Assembly: GCA_964059195.1 (NCBI GenBank)
Contig: CAXKWD010000002.1
Span: 150,181,042-150,245,041, forward strand
From: Ectobius pallidus
Taxonomy: Eukaryota > Arthropoda > Insecta > Blattodea > Ectobiidae
DNA: 64,000 bases
Direction of reading: 5' to 3'
The notes under the pieces were generated by a model. That model was not told the origin of the DNA. It did not search any database and saw only the letters and a program-made list of their open reading frames with translations. The translations under genes were made by a program, and so were the position numbers. Of the stretch, positions 43,456 through 55,082 are shown piece after piece. Each line of letters opens with the position of its first letter. The stretch's first letter is position 1.

Positions 43456-43916
43456 CTTTTAATATGCTCTTTCTCTTCCTTTTTTTAAACCTTCGTCTTC
43501 CTTTTCTTTTGGAGAAGTATGTGGAAATTTTAAATACTTATCACACATTTCCTTTTGTGGATTATGGAATTTGAGATTTAATTCTGTTGTGAATAGCTGC
43601 CGATACAACCAAAATTTCTCTTCTATCTTTCCTTCAGAATGGCTTTGTTCCTGATATAACTCGTACATCAACTACTTAATATTCATAATGGCAGTAAATA
43701 ATGTGCAGTACACTCTTGTAATGAGAAAGAAGGGCAGGAAAACTCTATATGTGGTTCCTTATAGTCTCCTTACTCTCTTCTGGTCGTTTTGTACTAGGCT
43801 CATGGCATCCTCTTTTCTCTTTCAGAGTCACATCTCTTTTCTTACTACTATTTTTTTACAAGGGTTTCTAAAATGGCAAATGTCTTGAGGAAAAATTCCA
43901 CAGGCTATACACTTTA

Positions 43917-44036
43917 ATATTATGAACTCCCTTTATTAGATGGTATTTCTTGGTCACCTTCTTTTGTGATTTATAATATTATGATCTCCCTTTATTAGAT
44001 GGTATTTCTTGGTTACCTTCCTTTGTGATTTATCAG
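43917..44036. repeat. 61-bp tandem duplication
   Basis: (a/t)ctccctttattagatggt through cctt(t/c)tttgtgatttat is repeated twice in tandem within the decayed gene. Confidence 0.85.
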
Positions 44037-44107
44037 ATTTTGTTCTCACACTTGTTTTTCTTCTTCTACTACTAGCTTATTAAGGTACTGCCTTTGTAGT
44101 TCAACTT

Positions 44108-44344
44108 CGGGGTGCGCAGGCAAAGAGAGTTAAGTCCACTTTCTTGTTACTGAGAATTAGAGTGACTTAACACACTATACCAGCCCAACGTAGCTTTAGA
44201 GATGGATAAACCCATGAGGCACACACCCATAACTACCGTACACTGGACTTAACACAAATGTAGAGAACATTTTTATCTATAACTCTATGGACATATCTCA
44301 ATTTTTAGCATGGTGGACTTAACTCTCTTTGCCCGCACACCCCG
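44108..44344. mobile_element. MITE, about 237 bp, inside an exon
   Basis: Ends cggggtg(c/t)gc(a/g)ggcaaagag and its complement; the inverted repeats run about 32 bp with two mismatches. It interrupts the reading frame after HRAYWKLGSV and the frame resumes beyond it. No clear target-site duplication, so the superfamily is undetermined. Confidence 0.8.
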
Positions 44345-45074
44345 GAACTGATCCAAGCTTCCAGTAGGCTCTGTGTATATTTTGTCTATCATGCTCAGTA
44401 AACTGAACTGTTGCACTGCCAGGGCATTTAGAACAATCTTTCTGCTTCTCGTGACTTGCAGGAACTTTAGAATTATTAATTGAAATATATGCCCTATCAT
44501 GCTGCTGGTTAATTCTTTCTTTTTCATTCCTCTTTAACTGCTCGCTTTTTGCGTTTTCTTGGTTTATTATTTTCTTCAAAGTTAATATTTCTACAATTTC
44601 TCTATCCTGATTCTGATGACTTACTTGCACACGTCAGCATCTTCAGCTTCCTTTACAAGACAGGTTCCATGGTCATCACTGGTCTCTGTACATATAAAAA
44701 AGCAAATATTCAGAGGAAGGGAAAAAAAAAATATTTAACTGGACTGGAATAGTAGGCCTATTTGTTTGCCTACTCACCAGAATCAGTAAACTCATTCTGT
44801 TGATATTTTGGATCACCATCTGAATCTGAAGCATCTCTTCATCCTTTTTACGTTGTAATTCTTCTTCAGCTATAGATAGAAGTAATAATATAACAATAAT
44901 AGTAATAATTATTGTAACTATAATAGTCACAAACACACAGTAATAAACATATTCTAATACTTACACAATTTCTCTAAATTCCATTCGTTCTGACACATTT
45001 TCACCACCCTTCTTCCTCTTGACTCCATTACGATCCTGTCTACTTGCAAACTCATTCAAGACTAGTTAATCTGA

Positions 45075-45340
45075 GGCTTTCACAGCCGGAATCTTGGAGT
45101 TGAAGCATCTTCAGGGCTGTGGGCCGTGGTCCAAAGGCAAAATTACAAGTCTCGCCAGACGTTTTGCTCCTGCTGTGGGGAACTTCTTCAGTGGCTGCTA
45201 TCTTGACGCTGACTGAACTGTTTGGAGAAACGGAGCTGCTTATATACTTGCGGTGGGCGTGGCTTAGCTGGTTGCGGTTGCTACCGTCGCACCAATGGTG
45301 GCGTTCGACGCTGGCTGTTGTATTCCTTCTTGTCTAATAC
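45075..45340 (-). mobile_element. Penelope-like element terminal region with hammerhead-like core
   Basis: GC-richer than the surroundings. On the minus strand it contains CTGAAGA at 45191-45185, then 30 bases later AAAACGTCTGGCGAGAC (stem gtct/agac, loop ggcg), then ggaccacggcccacagccctgaagatg. Penelope-like terminal repeats carry hammerhead ribozymes with CTGANGA...GAAAC and a short stem III. Here the GAAA is AAAA, so the motif is degenerate. No RT was found next to it. Confidence 0.4.
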
Positions 45341-45955
45341 GTGATTTTAAGGCCGGAAACCAAACTTTTGGAAGTTTTAGCCCCTCTTCTTTTCTGTTGA
45401 AATTGTTTCAAAACTTGAAAACTTCATTCAAGACTGACAAATGTTAAATTTTGTTGACAAGAAGTTCTTTTTTATTGTTGTCACAGAGTGATGGTGGCAA
45501 TCTGTTTACAACACACGGCAGGAAAAGCAACAGTTCTCTGGATCAGAGAAACGTAACAGCTGTTCCATTTCAGAAATTAACACTACATGCTGCTGTCTCA
45601 AAACGAATAAGCTTTTCCGTCTGTTTGATTCTTGTTATTTTCATAAAAATGTAGATACACTAGCACATAGAATGGAAACCAGTTTAGACAGAGTTACGCT
45701 TCTTTGATCCTGAGATTATTGCAGTTCATGTACCCCAGCAAAGAAATAAATAAGATAATTAAATTAAATACATTAGATAAATAATTAGTTGCTCAAATTA
45801 ATTCAAAGTAGATCCATTAAATCTCAAAGCTAGTGTTTGGTATCAAAATGACCGAGAGAAGATGAAACATTCATTATTAATATTAAATGTTAAAAATAAA
45901 GCAAGGTGTAAAAGTTAAACAATTTCATTTAAATGTTTAGTAAAATGAAATTGTA
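45341..45955. other. Non-coding stretch
   Basis: Two short inverted copies of ggatcagagaaacgtaac-like sequence at about 45538 (+) and 45695 (-). No gene seen. Confidence 0.4.
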
Positions 45956-45959
45956 TTTA

Positions 45960-46870
45960 TGAGCAATGGAGGGACAAGGGAAGCTAGGAAATCCCATTAG
46001 AAAGTCTAACGGGACGAGGAATAGAGCTGTGACCGTGATTTCCCAGATTCATATAAAAGGGTATTGATACACTCAGCTATTTTAAGAAGTTGCCTATTGT
46101 GTTAAGGGTGAAACTTCTGATTCGCAGTGATGATACAAGAGCTAGGTGATTTCTCCATTAAAATCGTTCTTAGAAGTCCCAAACATTAAGATGCAGGTAA
46201 GAGAAAGTAGGAAAATCCAGAGTAGCTCTGTGTGCGGGTAAAATAATATTATTGGTGGAAATAATCACCAATGAAAATATGTTTATGGTACCACGTGCCT
46301 CGACGCACCAATAATAATTAAGAAAAGTGGTGGTAATAATTGAATACCAGAGGTTTCCTAATGCCTCAAGAGAGAGATTAAAATTATTCTTGTGTTGGGG
46401 GCTCTGCTCCAAATATCGCTCACGTCTGGAACTTCGCTCCAAATATTAATTATTCACTTAATCGTTGAGAGCTCCACTCCCAGTTCTAACTTCTGCAATT
46501 AATTGGACTTAGAAAAATTTTACATAGAATAATATTTGAACTTAGAATATTTTTGTCCATAATCGCGAGCAATTAAGATATTATAACGCGAAGCTATTGT
46601 ATCATCACCATCGATCTACCTAAGAAGTTATTACCAATAACATTTGTTGTAACAGTGCTGTAATAATTATTAACGCCCGATATTATCTTTACAAGTGCTA
46701 AATAAATAGCCGATTTTTACGGTGTTCTGAAAAACAGTATTATTATTTCAATAATATAATTAAGTTGTTCTTCGCTTCCTACCTTGAGGCTAGAGTGGAG
46801 TGTTCAGCGACCTACTGACTACTGCCAGAGGCATGTTCAAAGATAGACAGAAATAATATACTTGGCGCCC
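45960..46870 (+). mobile_element. Possible solo LTR/5' LTR fragment with primer-binding-site-like end
   Basis: A TATA-like catataaaagg lies at about 46052, an aaataaat polyadenylation-like signal near 46700, and tggcgccc at 46863-46870 looks like the start of a tRNA primer-binding site. No paired LTR, gag or pol was found. The limits are guesses. Confidence 0.25.
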
Positions 46871-47034
46871 ATATTTAATCATCAGACACCAACAACACCC
46901 GAACCGCCGTAAGATAGATCTCAATTCCATGCTTTTGATGGTAGTATCAACTCAAAAACAGCAAAAATGTAGTTACATCTCTCTGATCCTAAATGGGCGA
47001 TTTTGTTTTAATTTTGACTACATATACATTAAAC

Positions 47035-47964
47035 CAGGCCTTTCCAACTCAGGTGCTTCCACGGCGCAGGCGAGCACCGGTGTAGCACCAGAGGCAGCTC
47101 CATAGGTCAAGCCAGCGTTCAGCTTATGAAAACATTATTAATAACAATTTTGTGAACACATAAACACACCATTTATTCTCTACTTATATTGTGTTTGTGA
47201 GCATTTAGAATTTAAGTAGATTGTTAACATCATTTTGCCGCAACTAATTTACCAATATTTCGTACAATCGATTTGGCAATAGAAATTCAAAGTACAGCCT
47301 CTAAGGCAACATCAGACAGAGAAGTCCTGGTTTTACTTTTATTTAAATTCGTAATTAAAAACATCTGTTCGCATGCATAAGTTGTCTCGAACACTTGCGT
47401 AAGTTTTAAGCAAGTGCCTGAAGTCTGGGAAATTTCTATGGATGAATGAAATTGTAAAATGAAAGCAAATCACCGGTATAGTAGTAATACCTGTACTTTT
47501 ACCACCTCTGTTTGGAAAAATGATGGTGATTTTCTGAACAAAATATGGCGTCATAAATATTCAAGTTGAGGTGCAATATAATCAATTTCTTTGAATGGGC
47601 ATTGCATTCATCGTGCAATTTCTATAACAACGTCTGATGCTATCCGAAGTTTTCGTAAATAGATAAATTTAATGATTTTAATGAAGGAAAATTGTCAACA
47701 TTTGATCTTTAAATAGTAAATTATGCATTTTGAAAGCCTTAATTCTGTCACACAAGGTGCTAATTAACTAATTTCTCCCTTGCAACTAAATATTTAAATC
47801 ATTTAAATAAGACGTTACATCCACCAAGAAAGCGAGGTCAGCTATCCATTGTGCTGTCTGACGCACGCACATGCAGTAGCGACATGGGGAAGGAGAGCAC
47901 CGGGCTGCCGTTGGGTGCTATGATGGTGCGCACCAGCTTAGAGTGCTCGACTTGGAAAGGCCTG
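47035..47964 (-). mobile_element. hAT transposon, internally deleted, 930 bp
   Basis: Terminal repeats start caggcctttccaa(c/g)tc. A perfect 8-bp duplication cattaaac flanks it at 47027-47034 and 47965-47972. Minus-strand transposase remnants are present. Confidence 0.95.
47240..47850 (-). pseudogene. hAT transposase C-terminal remnant with dimerisation domain
   Basis: Starts with AQWIADLAFLVDVTSYLNDLN and LQGRN, the segment before the C-terminus in GTF2IRD2/SCAND3-like hAT proteins. It ends with LTQVFETTYACEQMFLITNLNKSKTRT split as KLTQVFETTYACEQMF then NKSKTRTSLSDVALEAVL, the hAT dimerisation motif (F-STYACEQ-FS---KSK-RS-L-D--L---L). Stops and frame changes lie between. Non-functional. Confidence 0.82.
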
Positions 47965-48419
47965 CATTAAACGGTGGAAATCTGGACCAAACAGGTTTGT
48001 TAGTAATTACTAATACCATAAACCATGTTCATCTCAGATATCTCTAATTATTTTTATCTTATTCTACACAAAATTCCAATTTAATGGGTTAGTCTAATTA
48101 TTTTGAATTAATTTATGTGCATAAGGGTCAATCCATATCAAATCAACCAATGATGGCTGACGAAATTTATTTATTTTCTTATTTTTTATCTATGTTTGTA
48201 CTATATTCAGAGAGTTGAAAACAGACATTCATTAATTTTTTTAGATGTTCAGTTTCTTTTTGAGCAGCCATTTTGTATTGGTACAACAGCCTATTTTGCA
48301 TTTTACAGAGGTTTACATTAAACTCTGTAGCCAGGGGCGTATTCAGGGGGGGGCTGAGGGGGCCGCAGCCCCCCCCCGAAACGTTAAGAGTATATATACG
48401 TAAACAACCACAAAAAGAC

Positions 48420-48452
<33 letters not shown>

Positions 48453-48542
48453 GGTTCTAAAATATTAACATTTTACAAGAAAATGAACTCAGAAGTGGAC
48501 AAAAATTACAGGATCCTATAACAAGGCTTACTAGAACATAAA

Positions 48543-50129
48543 TCTATATTAATAAAAGGAAGTGTCTGTCCTCCTCCGTCTGTCTGTCTGTCCGCGATGC
48601 CCAGCGAAATCTACTCAACGCAGAGATCTGAAATGGTATACATAGGCGGACTAAAGGGTCGGAATGTGCACCTCGAAGCCGGAATTTTAATTTTCGCTTT
48701 CGTTCGTGAGTTATGAGTGAAAAACGGGCAGAAAACGTGTATTTATTGCGTTTTCGAAGCATGAATTTTCAGTAATACAAATCAATTACACTAGGCTTTG
48801 GCTATTTTTGTCATTCCTTCGACATAAAAGCATCGCGATCTCTTGAATGTTGTAGCTCATGCTGGTCGATTCATTTGTTTTTAATGTCAAGGCACGCAAA
48901 CATAATATGAAATTTTCAACCTACACCGAAGAGGATTATTATTATTATAGGGATAATCAATATTAGCCTAAATATGGTCAAACGTTGTTCGATTTGGACG
49001 AAACTCACTATACAGGGGTTTTCTGGGCCAAGGAACTCGAATCTGAGGTCGCTTTTACCAGGTGACGCTATCTAATCGTGATATGTAGTCCACATGATTT
49101 AGGTGTTAATATAATGATTTAACTATTATGCACTTAATTTTTAATTTTTGAAATAATTATCGCGGGCGAAGCCGCGGGCACATGCTATCTTAAAATAATA
49201 AAAGGACGTGTTTGTCTGTCTGTCCACGATGCCCAGCGAAATCTACTGAACGCAGAGATCTGAAATTTTAAACATAGATGGGCTGAAAGGTGGGCGAATG
49301 CGCATCGAAGCCGGATTATTAATTTTATCTTTCGTTCGCAAGTTGTGAGTGAAAAACTGGCAGAAAACGTGATTTTAGCGCTGTCGAAGCATCAGATTTC
49401 AGTAATACATTTCAATGTTAAATCAATTGCAGTTGGCTTTGGCTATTTTTGTCATACCGTGGTAATAAAAGAATCGCGATCGCTAGAATATTGTAAGCCC
49501 ACGCTGGTCGATTCATTTGTTTAGAATGTCAAGGCCCGTAGACATATGAAATTTTCAACCTACACGTAAGAGGGATAATCAACATAGACCTAAATATGGT
49601 TAAACATCGTTCGATTTGGACGAAGCTCACTATACAGGGATTTTCTTGGCCAAGGAACTCGAATCTGAGATCGCTTTTACCAGGCGACGCTATCTAATTG
49701 TGACATGTAGTCCACGTGATTTAGATGTTAATAAATATAATGATTTAACTATTATGCTCTTAATTTTTAATTCTTGAAATAATTATCGCGGGCGATCGCT
49801 TGATTTTGTAAGTAAATCCTAGACGATTCATTTGTTTAGAATATCAAGGCCTGAAGACATATGAAATTTTCAACCTACACGGAAGAGGGATAATCAATAT
49901 AGGCCTAAATATGGTCAAACATTGTTTGATTTGGACGAAACTCACTGTACAGGGGTATTCTGGGCAAAGGAACTCGAATCTGAGGTCGCTTTTACCAGGC
50001 GACGCTATCTAATCGTGGTATGTAGTCCACGTGATTTAGGTGTTAATAAATATAATGATTTAACTATTATGCTCTTAATTTTTAATTTTTTAAATAATTT
50101 TCGCGGGCGAAGCCGCGGGCACATGCTAG
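48543..50129 (+). mobile_element. Non-autonomous Helitron, tandem concatemer of three copies
   Basis: Inserted between A (48542) and T (50130), starting TCTATATTAATAAAAGG and ending CTAG. A GC hairpin (cgcgg/ccgcg in cgcgggcgaagccgcggg) lies about 8 bp before each 3' end. Copy 1 is 48543-49186 (ends CTAT), copy 2 starts about 49187 and breaks off at cgcgggcgatcgct near 49797, and copy 3 is a partial from there to 50129. All copies share cgcagagatctgaaat, gtcgattcatttgttt, ttcgatttggacga and gtagtccacgtgattta. No Rep/helicase coding. Confidence 0.85.
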
Positions 50130-50891
50130 TAGCAGATAAAAGTATAAAAAATTGACCAAATTTATTTTAAAGGAGCATGAAAAAAATTAATTCAGATGCA
50201 CTTATCACTTCCTTACAGGCATAACATTTTTCTGGTTTCTTTGACGCCTTTTATTTTTTTAATGCATATAATGAACATATTTTTCTACAAAGTAGACTAC
50301 TTTTATACAGCTAAAGTTATTATTTTTAATGCAATTAATTTTTATATATCGCATATAAAATATCTTTAAATTTGATCAATATTTCATTACACAATTTCTT
50401 TAATTTTATACCTATGGGCATCATTGTAATCAACTTTATGCATATGTGCATGTAAAATTAGTGTAAAAAATTTCAGCCTTCTATCTCTAATGGTTGTGGA
50501 GCTACCTAACAATATGTGTGTAAAATAAGAGTTACCGGGAAATTCAATTTTAAGTCAATAGTGAATTTCTCATTTGACCTTTCTAAGGGTGTGGCTCAGA
50601 GCGTGTAAACATATTTAAATGTACATTTAAATGCCACAAATAATTTCTAAACCTATATAAACTAAGTTATATATCAATGGATGCAGAAAATTCAGCACAA
50701 TTTTTAGTGCTATAAACAAAAAAACATAAATTTCAAAATAATTCACGTACATATACCCTTAAGTCATGCTAATATGTTGCACATAAGGGCACTTTCATTT
50801 CTCAGAAAGTAGACAGTTCAATTGCACATTTTGACTTATAAAAGATAAAATGCGTTATTCTAACGTGTTCAGTATAATTGTGTGTGATAAT
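50130..50891. other. hAT interior, non-coding
   Basis: AT-rich sequence of the 3 kb hAT between its Helitron and its MITE; no transposase motif seen. Confidence 0.45.
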
Positions 50892-51342
50892 TAGGGCTCA
50901 GAGGTTGATGTTATGTCATCTCTTTTCTGAGACATCACAGACAATGCAGGATGTAGTATAAGTTCGTCTTCCGTCAAAACGAACAATAATACCTTACTCA
51001 TATTTTGCATTTTATTTTCTACCAGTCATTTTTAGGAAATTCTCATTCGTTCGTTACATTTTTTCCTATTTTGTCTTCAGAATGAACTTTTCCAACATTG
51101 TAGACAAAGCAATCTCGTAATTCATTAATATAGTAAACATAATATTAAAGTAGTCAAATAACATACTTAAAATATTGTCCTTTGTTTATTATTATATTAA
51201 TATGTTACTGTATATTCCCTTTTTCAGATATATATTTAGAAATATTGTCATATTTAAAATTTTTCATGTCATATTTTCATAAATTTAAGGTAATTTATAG
51301 GTCATTTTTAGGCGTTTTTAGATCATCAACTTCTGAACCCTA
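50892..51342. mobile_element. hAT-type MITE, 451 bp
   Basis: Terminal repeats taggg(c/t)tcaga(g/a)gttgatg. Flanking 8-mers gtgataat (50884-50891) and gtgacagt (51343-51350) match at six of eight bases, consistent with an old duplication. Subterminal ttaggtca and ttaggcg motifs resemble those of the element at 5782-6951. Confidence 0.7.
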
Positions 51343-51720
51343 GTGACAGTAAAGTTAGGATTATCACAGCCCCACCAGAAAATAAATCTTGGATACGCCC
51401 CTGTCTGTAACTTCTTTGTTTCTTAAGATATTTGGTTCAAACAAAAACCATGTTAAAGAGCATAAAATGTATGATATTTTTGTATATGATATTTTTGTGT
51501 ATATCATAATATGTATGATATATAGGCCTACGTAATTGTAAATAAACGAAACAAATAGGTAAATGTTAATGTTTTCAAAATAAAAATTTTCTCTTTCAAA
51601 ATTAAAAAATGTTAAAGATAAAACTAAGGCTCACCTTCAATTTTTTGTCTGGATGTAGTGTTTATATAGTATACTACTTCCCTAAAAATTTTCAGACCTA
51701 AGAGTTACATCTTTTTTACT

Positions 51721-52345
51721 TTCTCACATATAAGTTACGTAGTATAGAGAAAATATTGAGATTGTGACAAAAAATCAAAATCAAGATAACACCAGAAATA
51801 CATGTTTCACGATGCCTAGAAACCGAAAAAAGTGTTTTTGGAGTGGCGTCTGTCCATCTGTCTGTCTGTGGACAAGCACAGCGGGTAAATGGTCCATTGT
51901 ATTTACATAATTTTTTTAATCAAGGACTTTTTCGAAATTTTATCGAACCGGCAAGAATTTGGGTTTTATAACTGAAATATACAGGGTACTTTTCATTAAA
52001 ACTTTTTTAAGAAATTTGATTTTTGAAAAACTGGCTCTAACGATTTTAATAAAATTGTGGAATTAGAAACTCTTAACTGTGACTAATAAAATGGCTATAG
52101 TCAGTTTACCACAGTCTAATGAACCCATCAAAATCAATTAGAGCGAGGTGGTATAGGGTAATAGGGAAGAGATCCTGGGTTCAAATCAAACCTAATGGAC
52201 ACCCAAATTTACCAGTAGGCTCTTTGTAATAACTCATTCGTGCAGCATTTGCACTTATTGTTCGGTATCTCAATGTATCCTGCATTTCTGCCATTGAGAT
52301 TGCAGAAACCATGCATATCCCAAGTTATTGTTATTGTTATTATTA

Positions 52346-52399
<54 letters not shown>

Positions 52400-52577
52400 C
52401 TATTATTATTATTATTTCATGGTAAAAGCATTGAACATAAAGATCGACCCTGATGCTTTCCGTTCTAGATACTTGTTACTTTTACGAAAATGTAGTAAGT
52501 AAAATTTAATTGTCTCTATAATTTACTTTCTTCTGTGCTAGTCTTTAACACGTATATGCGACATCTTTTGCACCATT
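51721..52577 (+). mobile_element. Insertion in the left foldback arm, containing a tRNA-like SINE head
   Basis: The foldback homology stops at about 51720 and resumes at 52578, with tttactt on both sides as a likely target duplication. Inside, 52138-52195 has a tRNA-like layout: gaggtggtatagggta (box A region) and a box B-like GGGTTCAAATCA. It ends near an (ATT)n run. Probably a SINE inserted next to older sequence. Confidence 0.55.
52320..52418. repeat. (ATT)n microsatellite
   Basis: ATT repeats with gtt and act variants, about 100 bp. Confidence 0.95.
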
Positions 52578-53074
52578 TACTTTAATGGGTCTTCAAATAT
52601 TGCGATTTTTCTAAAAGCAGGTATTTTCAATCTGAAATATCTCAGAAGGGACACACTTTAAAAATCCAAAATTTTCAGAACACATTCTTTTGTGTTGTAA
52701 TAAGTGGTTAAAATGTCATCACTGAGACTTTATTAGTTTTTTAGTTAGACTTTTTAAACATAGTTAATTCAGTAAGTTCTATTTAATGCTTGTAATAAAA
52801 ATATAAAAAAGCACATTATCATCTTTATTTACACATTATTAAGTGCCAGAATGGTACTTTATGAGATTGTGTGGGGACAGGAAAATGTCTGTCCTTCTGT
52901 CTGTCTGACCATGTGTCTGTACGTGCAATAACTCAAATATGCTTTATGAAATGAAACTTGAAACTTGGTATACTCATTTATAACACCCATGGGAAGAAGC
53001 CTATTGATATTGGACCAAGTCTGTTGACCGGTACCAGAGTGAAGCCCAATTTAGTGCCTATTTTATGGTAAGAA

Positions 53075-54045
53075 GAAGAAAATCATTTATTATAAACATA
53101 AATGAGCCTGCTTGCCTCTACGCAAGTTGCCATTAAGACACAGCTTAACAATTCCATCTGACAAGACAATTATTAAGTACATGGCGTACATAAATATATA
53201 CAGTTTTACATTATTCTTCTAAGCAGAAGCTCACTTTTACTTTTAGGAGTAAATATGGTGATTCAAGATTGATATTGAATCAACAATTATGCTTTCAGTA
53301 AGGATTTTTGTTTCTTCTTTGGTTATCCCTAGTTTTTGCAGTTGTTGTGCAACAGAGCGATAGATCGTACCTCTTGAACCAAACAAAAGACCATGTACTG
53401 AAAAATGACAGCCACCAAATCTTGCGTGATATTTTTCTTTAAGAAATGGAATGCAGCTCTCATAGATGCTCTTTTTCTCCATGTCAACATTTTCGGCTTG
53501 ATCATCGTTGTTAGATTCGTAACGAATAGTTGGATCTAGGATATAAGCTGTTTTAGCCCCTTTTATGAATGCTATAATATCTATGAAGCGATTAGATCCT
53601 AATCCATCTACAGCATGTACTTCCTGAAAGCATTCATATCCTTTATTTGTCAGGAGGCCAGACAATGAGTATTTTACCCGATGATGTCTCTTATTAACAA
53701 TCAGTGAATTAAATGGACATGATCCGAGTACGTGACTCGGTGTTTCTAACTCCTTTGCACACCTTCTGCAAAGGGATGATCCATTAATAGCACAATTATT
53801 ACCAGGGACTCCTCGTAGGTTCGTATAATTAACATTCAGTTTCAGCATGGCTGTCCATTCAGATGATGTTAGATGCATCTTTTCCACCATGAAATTGTTA
53901 GCAACAGGATATTCTTTAAAATGTGACACTCCGATACCTTGCCAAGGCATAGATGACCATTCACCAAAAGACTTAAGGCGCATTAACTTTCTAAGTTGTC
54001 TAGAACTTTTATGGCCATTTGTTATTTCTTGGCAGGTCTAAGCGA
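53075..54045 (-). mobile_element. R2-like LINE 3' end (5' truncated)
   Basis: Contains the C-terminal frame below plus about 165 bp of 3' UTR. The 5' end stops abruptly near 54045. Confidence 0.75.
53243..53983 (-). CDS. R2-like LINE C-terminus: zinc knuckle and restriction-like endonuclease
   Basis: A 246-aa open frame. A CCHC knuckle reads C-R-R-C-x7-H-V-L-G-S-C at residues of about 70-85 (CRRCAKELETPSHVLGSC), followed by RHHRVKYSL. Then come RFIDIIAFIKG and AYILDPTIRYE, which fit the D...D/E core of restriction-like endonucleases of R2/Dong-type LINEs. The end has GLLFGSRGTIYRSV and LNHHIYS. The ATG at 53983 is simply the first in an open, truncated frame. With no internal stop it is a comparatively young truncated insertion. 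Confidence 0.78.
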   Translation of the reverse strand: MRLKSFGEWSSMPWQGIGVSHFKEYPVANNFMVEKMHLTSSEWTAMLKLNVNYTNLRGVPGNNCAINGSSLCRRCAKELETPSHVLGSCPFNSLIVNKRHHRVKYSLSGLLTNKGYECFQEVHAVDGLGSNRFIDIIAFIKGAKTAYILDPTIRYESNNDDQAENVDMEKKSIYESCIPFLKEKYHARFGGCHFSVHGLLFGSRGTIYRSVAQQLQKLGITKEETKILTESIIVDSISILNHHIYS

Positions 54046-54312
54046 GCAAGGCTATCTCTAACTTCTTGTTCGTAGTTAAAAACTATATTAGAAAGAATTT
54101 ATGAAATGCAAATCTGTTCTCATGGGAACATATTGTTTTACAGTGTTTATATACAGCTTTGGAAGTTGCAATACAGTTAGCTCTGACAAATAACATTACC
54201 CTCATATTTCTTCACATATGTTTGTCAAACTAGACCTTTGTTCTTCCATAAGCCCTGCTTAATGAATCGATCTGGAGCTTAACTCGGAAATCGTTAAAAA
54301 AATGACTTATTT

Positions 54313-54520
54313 TCTGCATATCATAATTGCAATTATTTCATTTCATGCATGAAATTGGAATATTTCAGTCCCCAAACTGTCCACTGTGCAATTCAAATCA
54401 AGAAATGGACTCGGAACATCTCAAAACATGTACCTCAGTGGCTAACTATGAGAATATCTATGAAAAATATTGGAGTGCAAGAGGACAAATGACTTTGTTG
54501 TCAAACATCTGGCATTAGAA
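54313..54520 (+). pseudogene. LINE C-terminal zinc-knuckle fragment
   Basis: Short frame with NCPLCNSNQEMDSEHLKTC, a C-x2-C...H-x4-C knuckle, then EKYWSARGQMTLL. It is the usual end of RNase H-type LINE proteins ('CPLC---E-DS-EHL--C...KYW-AR'). Only this last exon-sized piece is present. Confidence 0.65.
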
Positions 54521-54787
54521 AACAACAACAACATAACTGCAATTATCACTGATTAAACAAAAGCATTCTGGCGCTTTGTTACATCAGTTTATCTGATTTT
54601 ATTCTTTTACTGTTCACAATCTTAACAAAAACAAAAGACATAGTGTGTTATGTACTGTCATTTCATAACCACACTCCTCATAAAAAGTTCACTAATTGTA
54701 CGGTACACAGTTTTTCACTGATGTCCAAAGTACGACCTGTAGCAGTTGTGAATTCTGATGGCGTAAGTTTCCGTAATACCTTACTGA

Positions 54788-55010
54788 TTGGAAATTGGAA
54801 ATAAAGTGCGGAAAATTCTAAATACAGTGCAGAAAATTCGAAATTAAATGCCGGAAATTCAAAATTATGTGCAGATAATTCGAACTAAAGTGTGGGTAAT
54901 TTGAAATAAAATGTGAGAAATTTGTAATAAAGTGTGCGAAATTCGGAAAAGAGTGTGGTTAATTCAAAATAAAGGGCTGAATATTCAAAATTAAGTGCCG
55001 TAAAATAAAA
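54788..55010. repeat. Minisatellite of about 25 bp, 8-9 diverged units
   Basis: Units of the form (a/t)aaagtg(c/t)g(g/a)aaattcgaaa recur every 24-27 bp. It is followed by ccgctaactggacaag and a gtttgctgta end that looks like a pogo-type terminus, so it may lie inside an old pogo derivative. Confidence 0.75.
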
Positions 55011-55082
55011 TTTTTGTGCATGCATAATCCGCTAACTGGACAAGCAGCCCATGGATAATCGGGAGTTTGCTGTATATATATA

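Larger units (their letters stand above)
43456..45030 (-). pseudogene. Multi-exon transposon-like protein gene, decayed
   Basis: Exon 1 begins MESRGRRVVKMCQNEW near 45030 and ends at a GTAAGT donor near 44966. A second exon follows an acceptor near 44872 (AEEELQRKKDEEML). A third near 44690-44620 (ETSDDHGTCLVKEAEDADVC) also ends in GTAAGT. The fourth carries CSKCPGSATVQFTEHDRQNIHRAYW (44445-44350) and is cut by a MITE. Downstream pieces read EKRGCHEPSTKRPEES, a HI-SFPALLSHY segment, then MYELYQEQS and YRQLFTTELNLKFHNPQK (43671-43560). From memory this order fits an uncharacterised arthropod family (C--C...R--I---YW...RG-H...HI-SFP---SHY...MY-LY...FNL-FH-P). Many frameshifts. Function unknown, probably transposon-encoded. 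Confidence 0.6.
48332..51403. mobile_element. hAT element, 3072 bp, hosting a Helitron and a MITE
   Basis: Ends caggggcgtat(t/c)ca and complement; 8-bp duplication tctgta(g/a)c at 48324-48331 and 51404-51411 with one mismatch. It interrupts the left foldback arm, whose sequence continues exactly on both sides. A poly(A) run of 30 lies at 48420-48448. No transposase coding was found. Confidence 0.9.

Noticed and set aside
48273..48521. 82-aa ORF spanning the hAT start and poly(A) run
   Set aside because: Crosses a transposon boundary and a homopolymer; not a gene.
49922..50155. 77-aa ORF in the Helitron
   Set aside because: Lies in a non-autonomous Helitron repeat and differs between copies; no Rep or helicase motif.
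54788..55010. CRISPR-like or coding repeat
   Set aside because: Units diverge throughout and vary in length; an AT-rich minisatellite.
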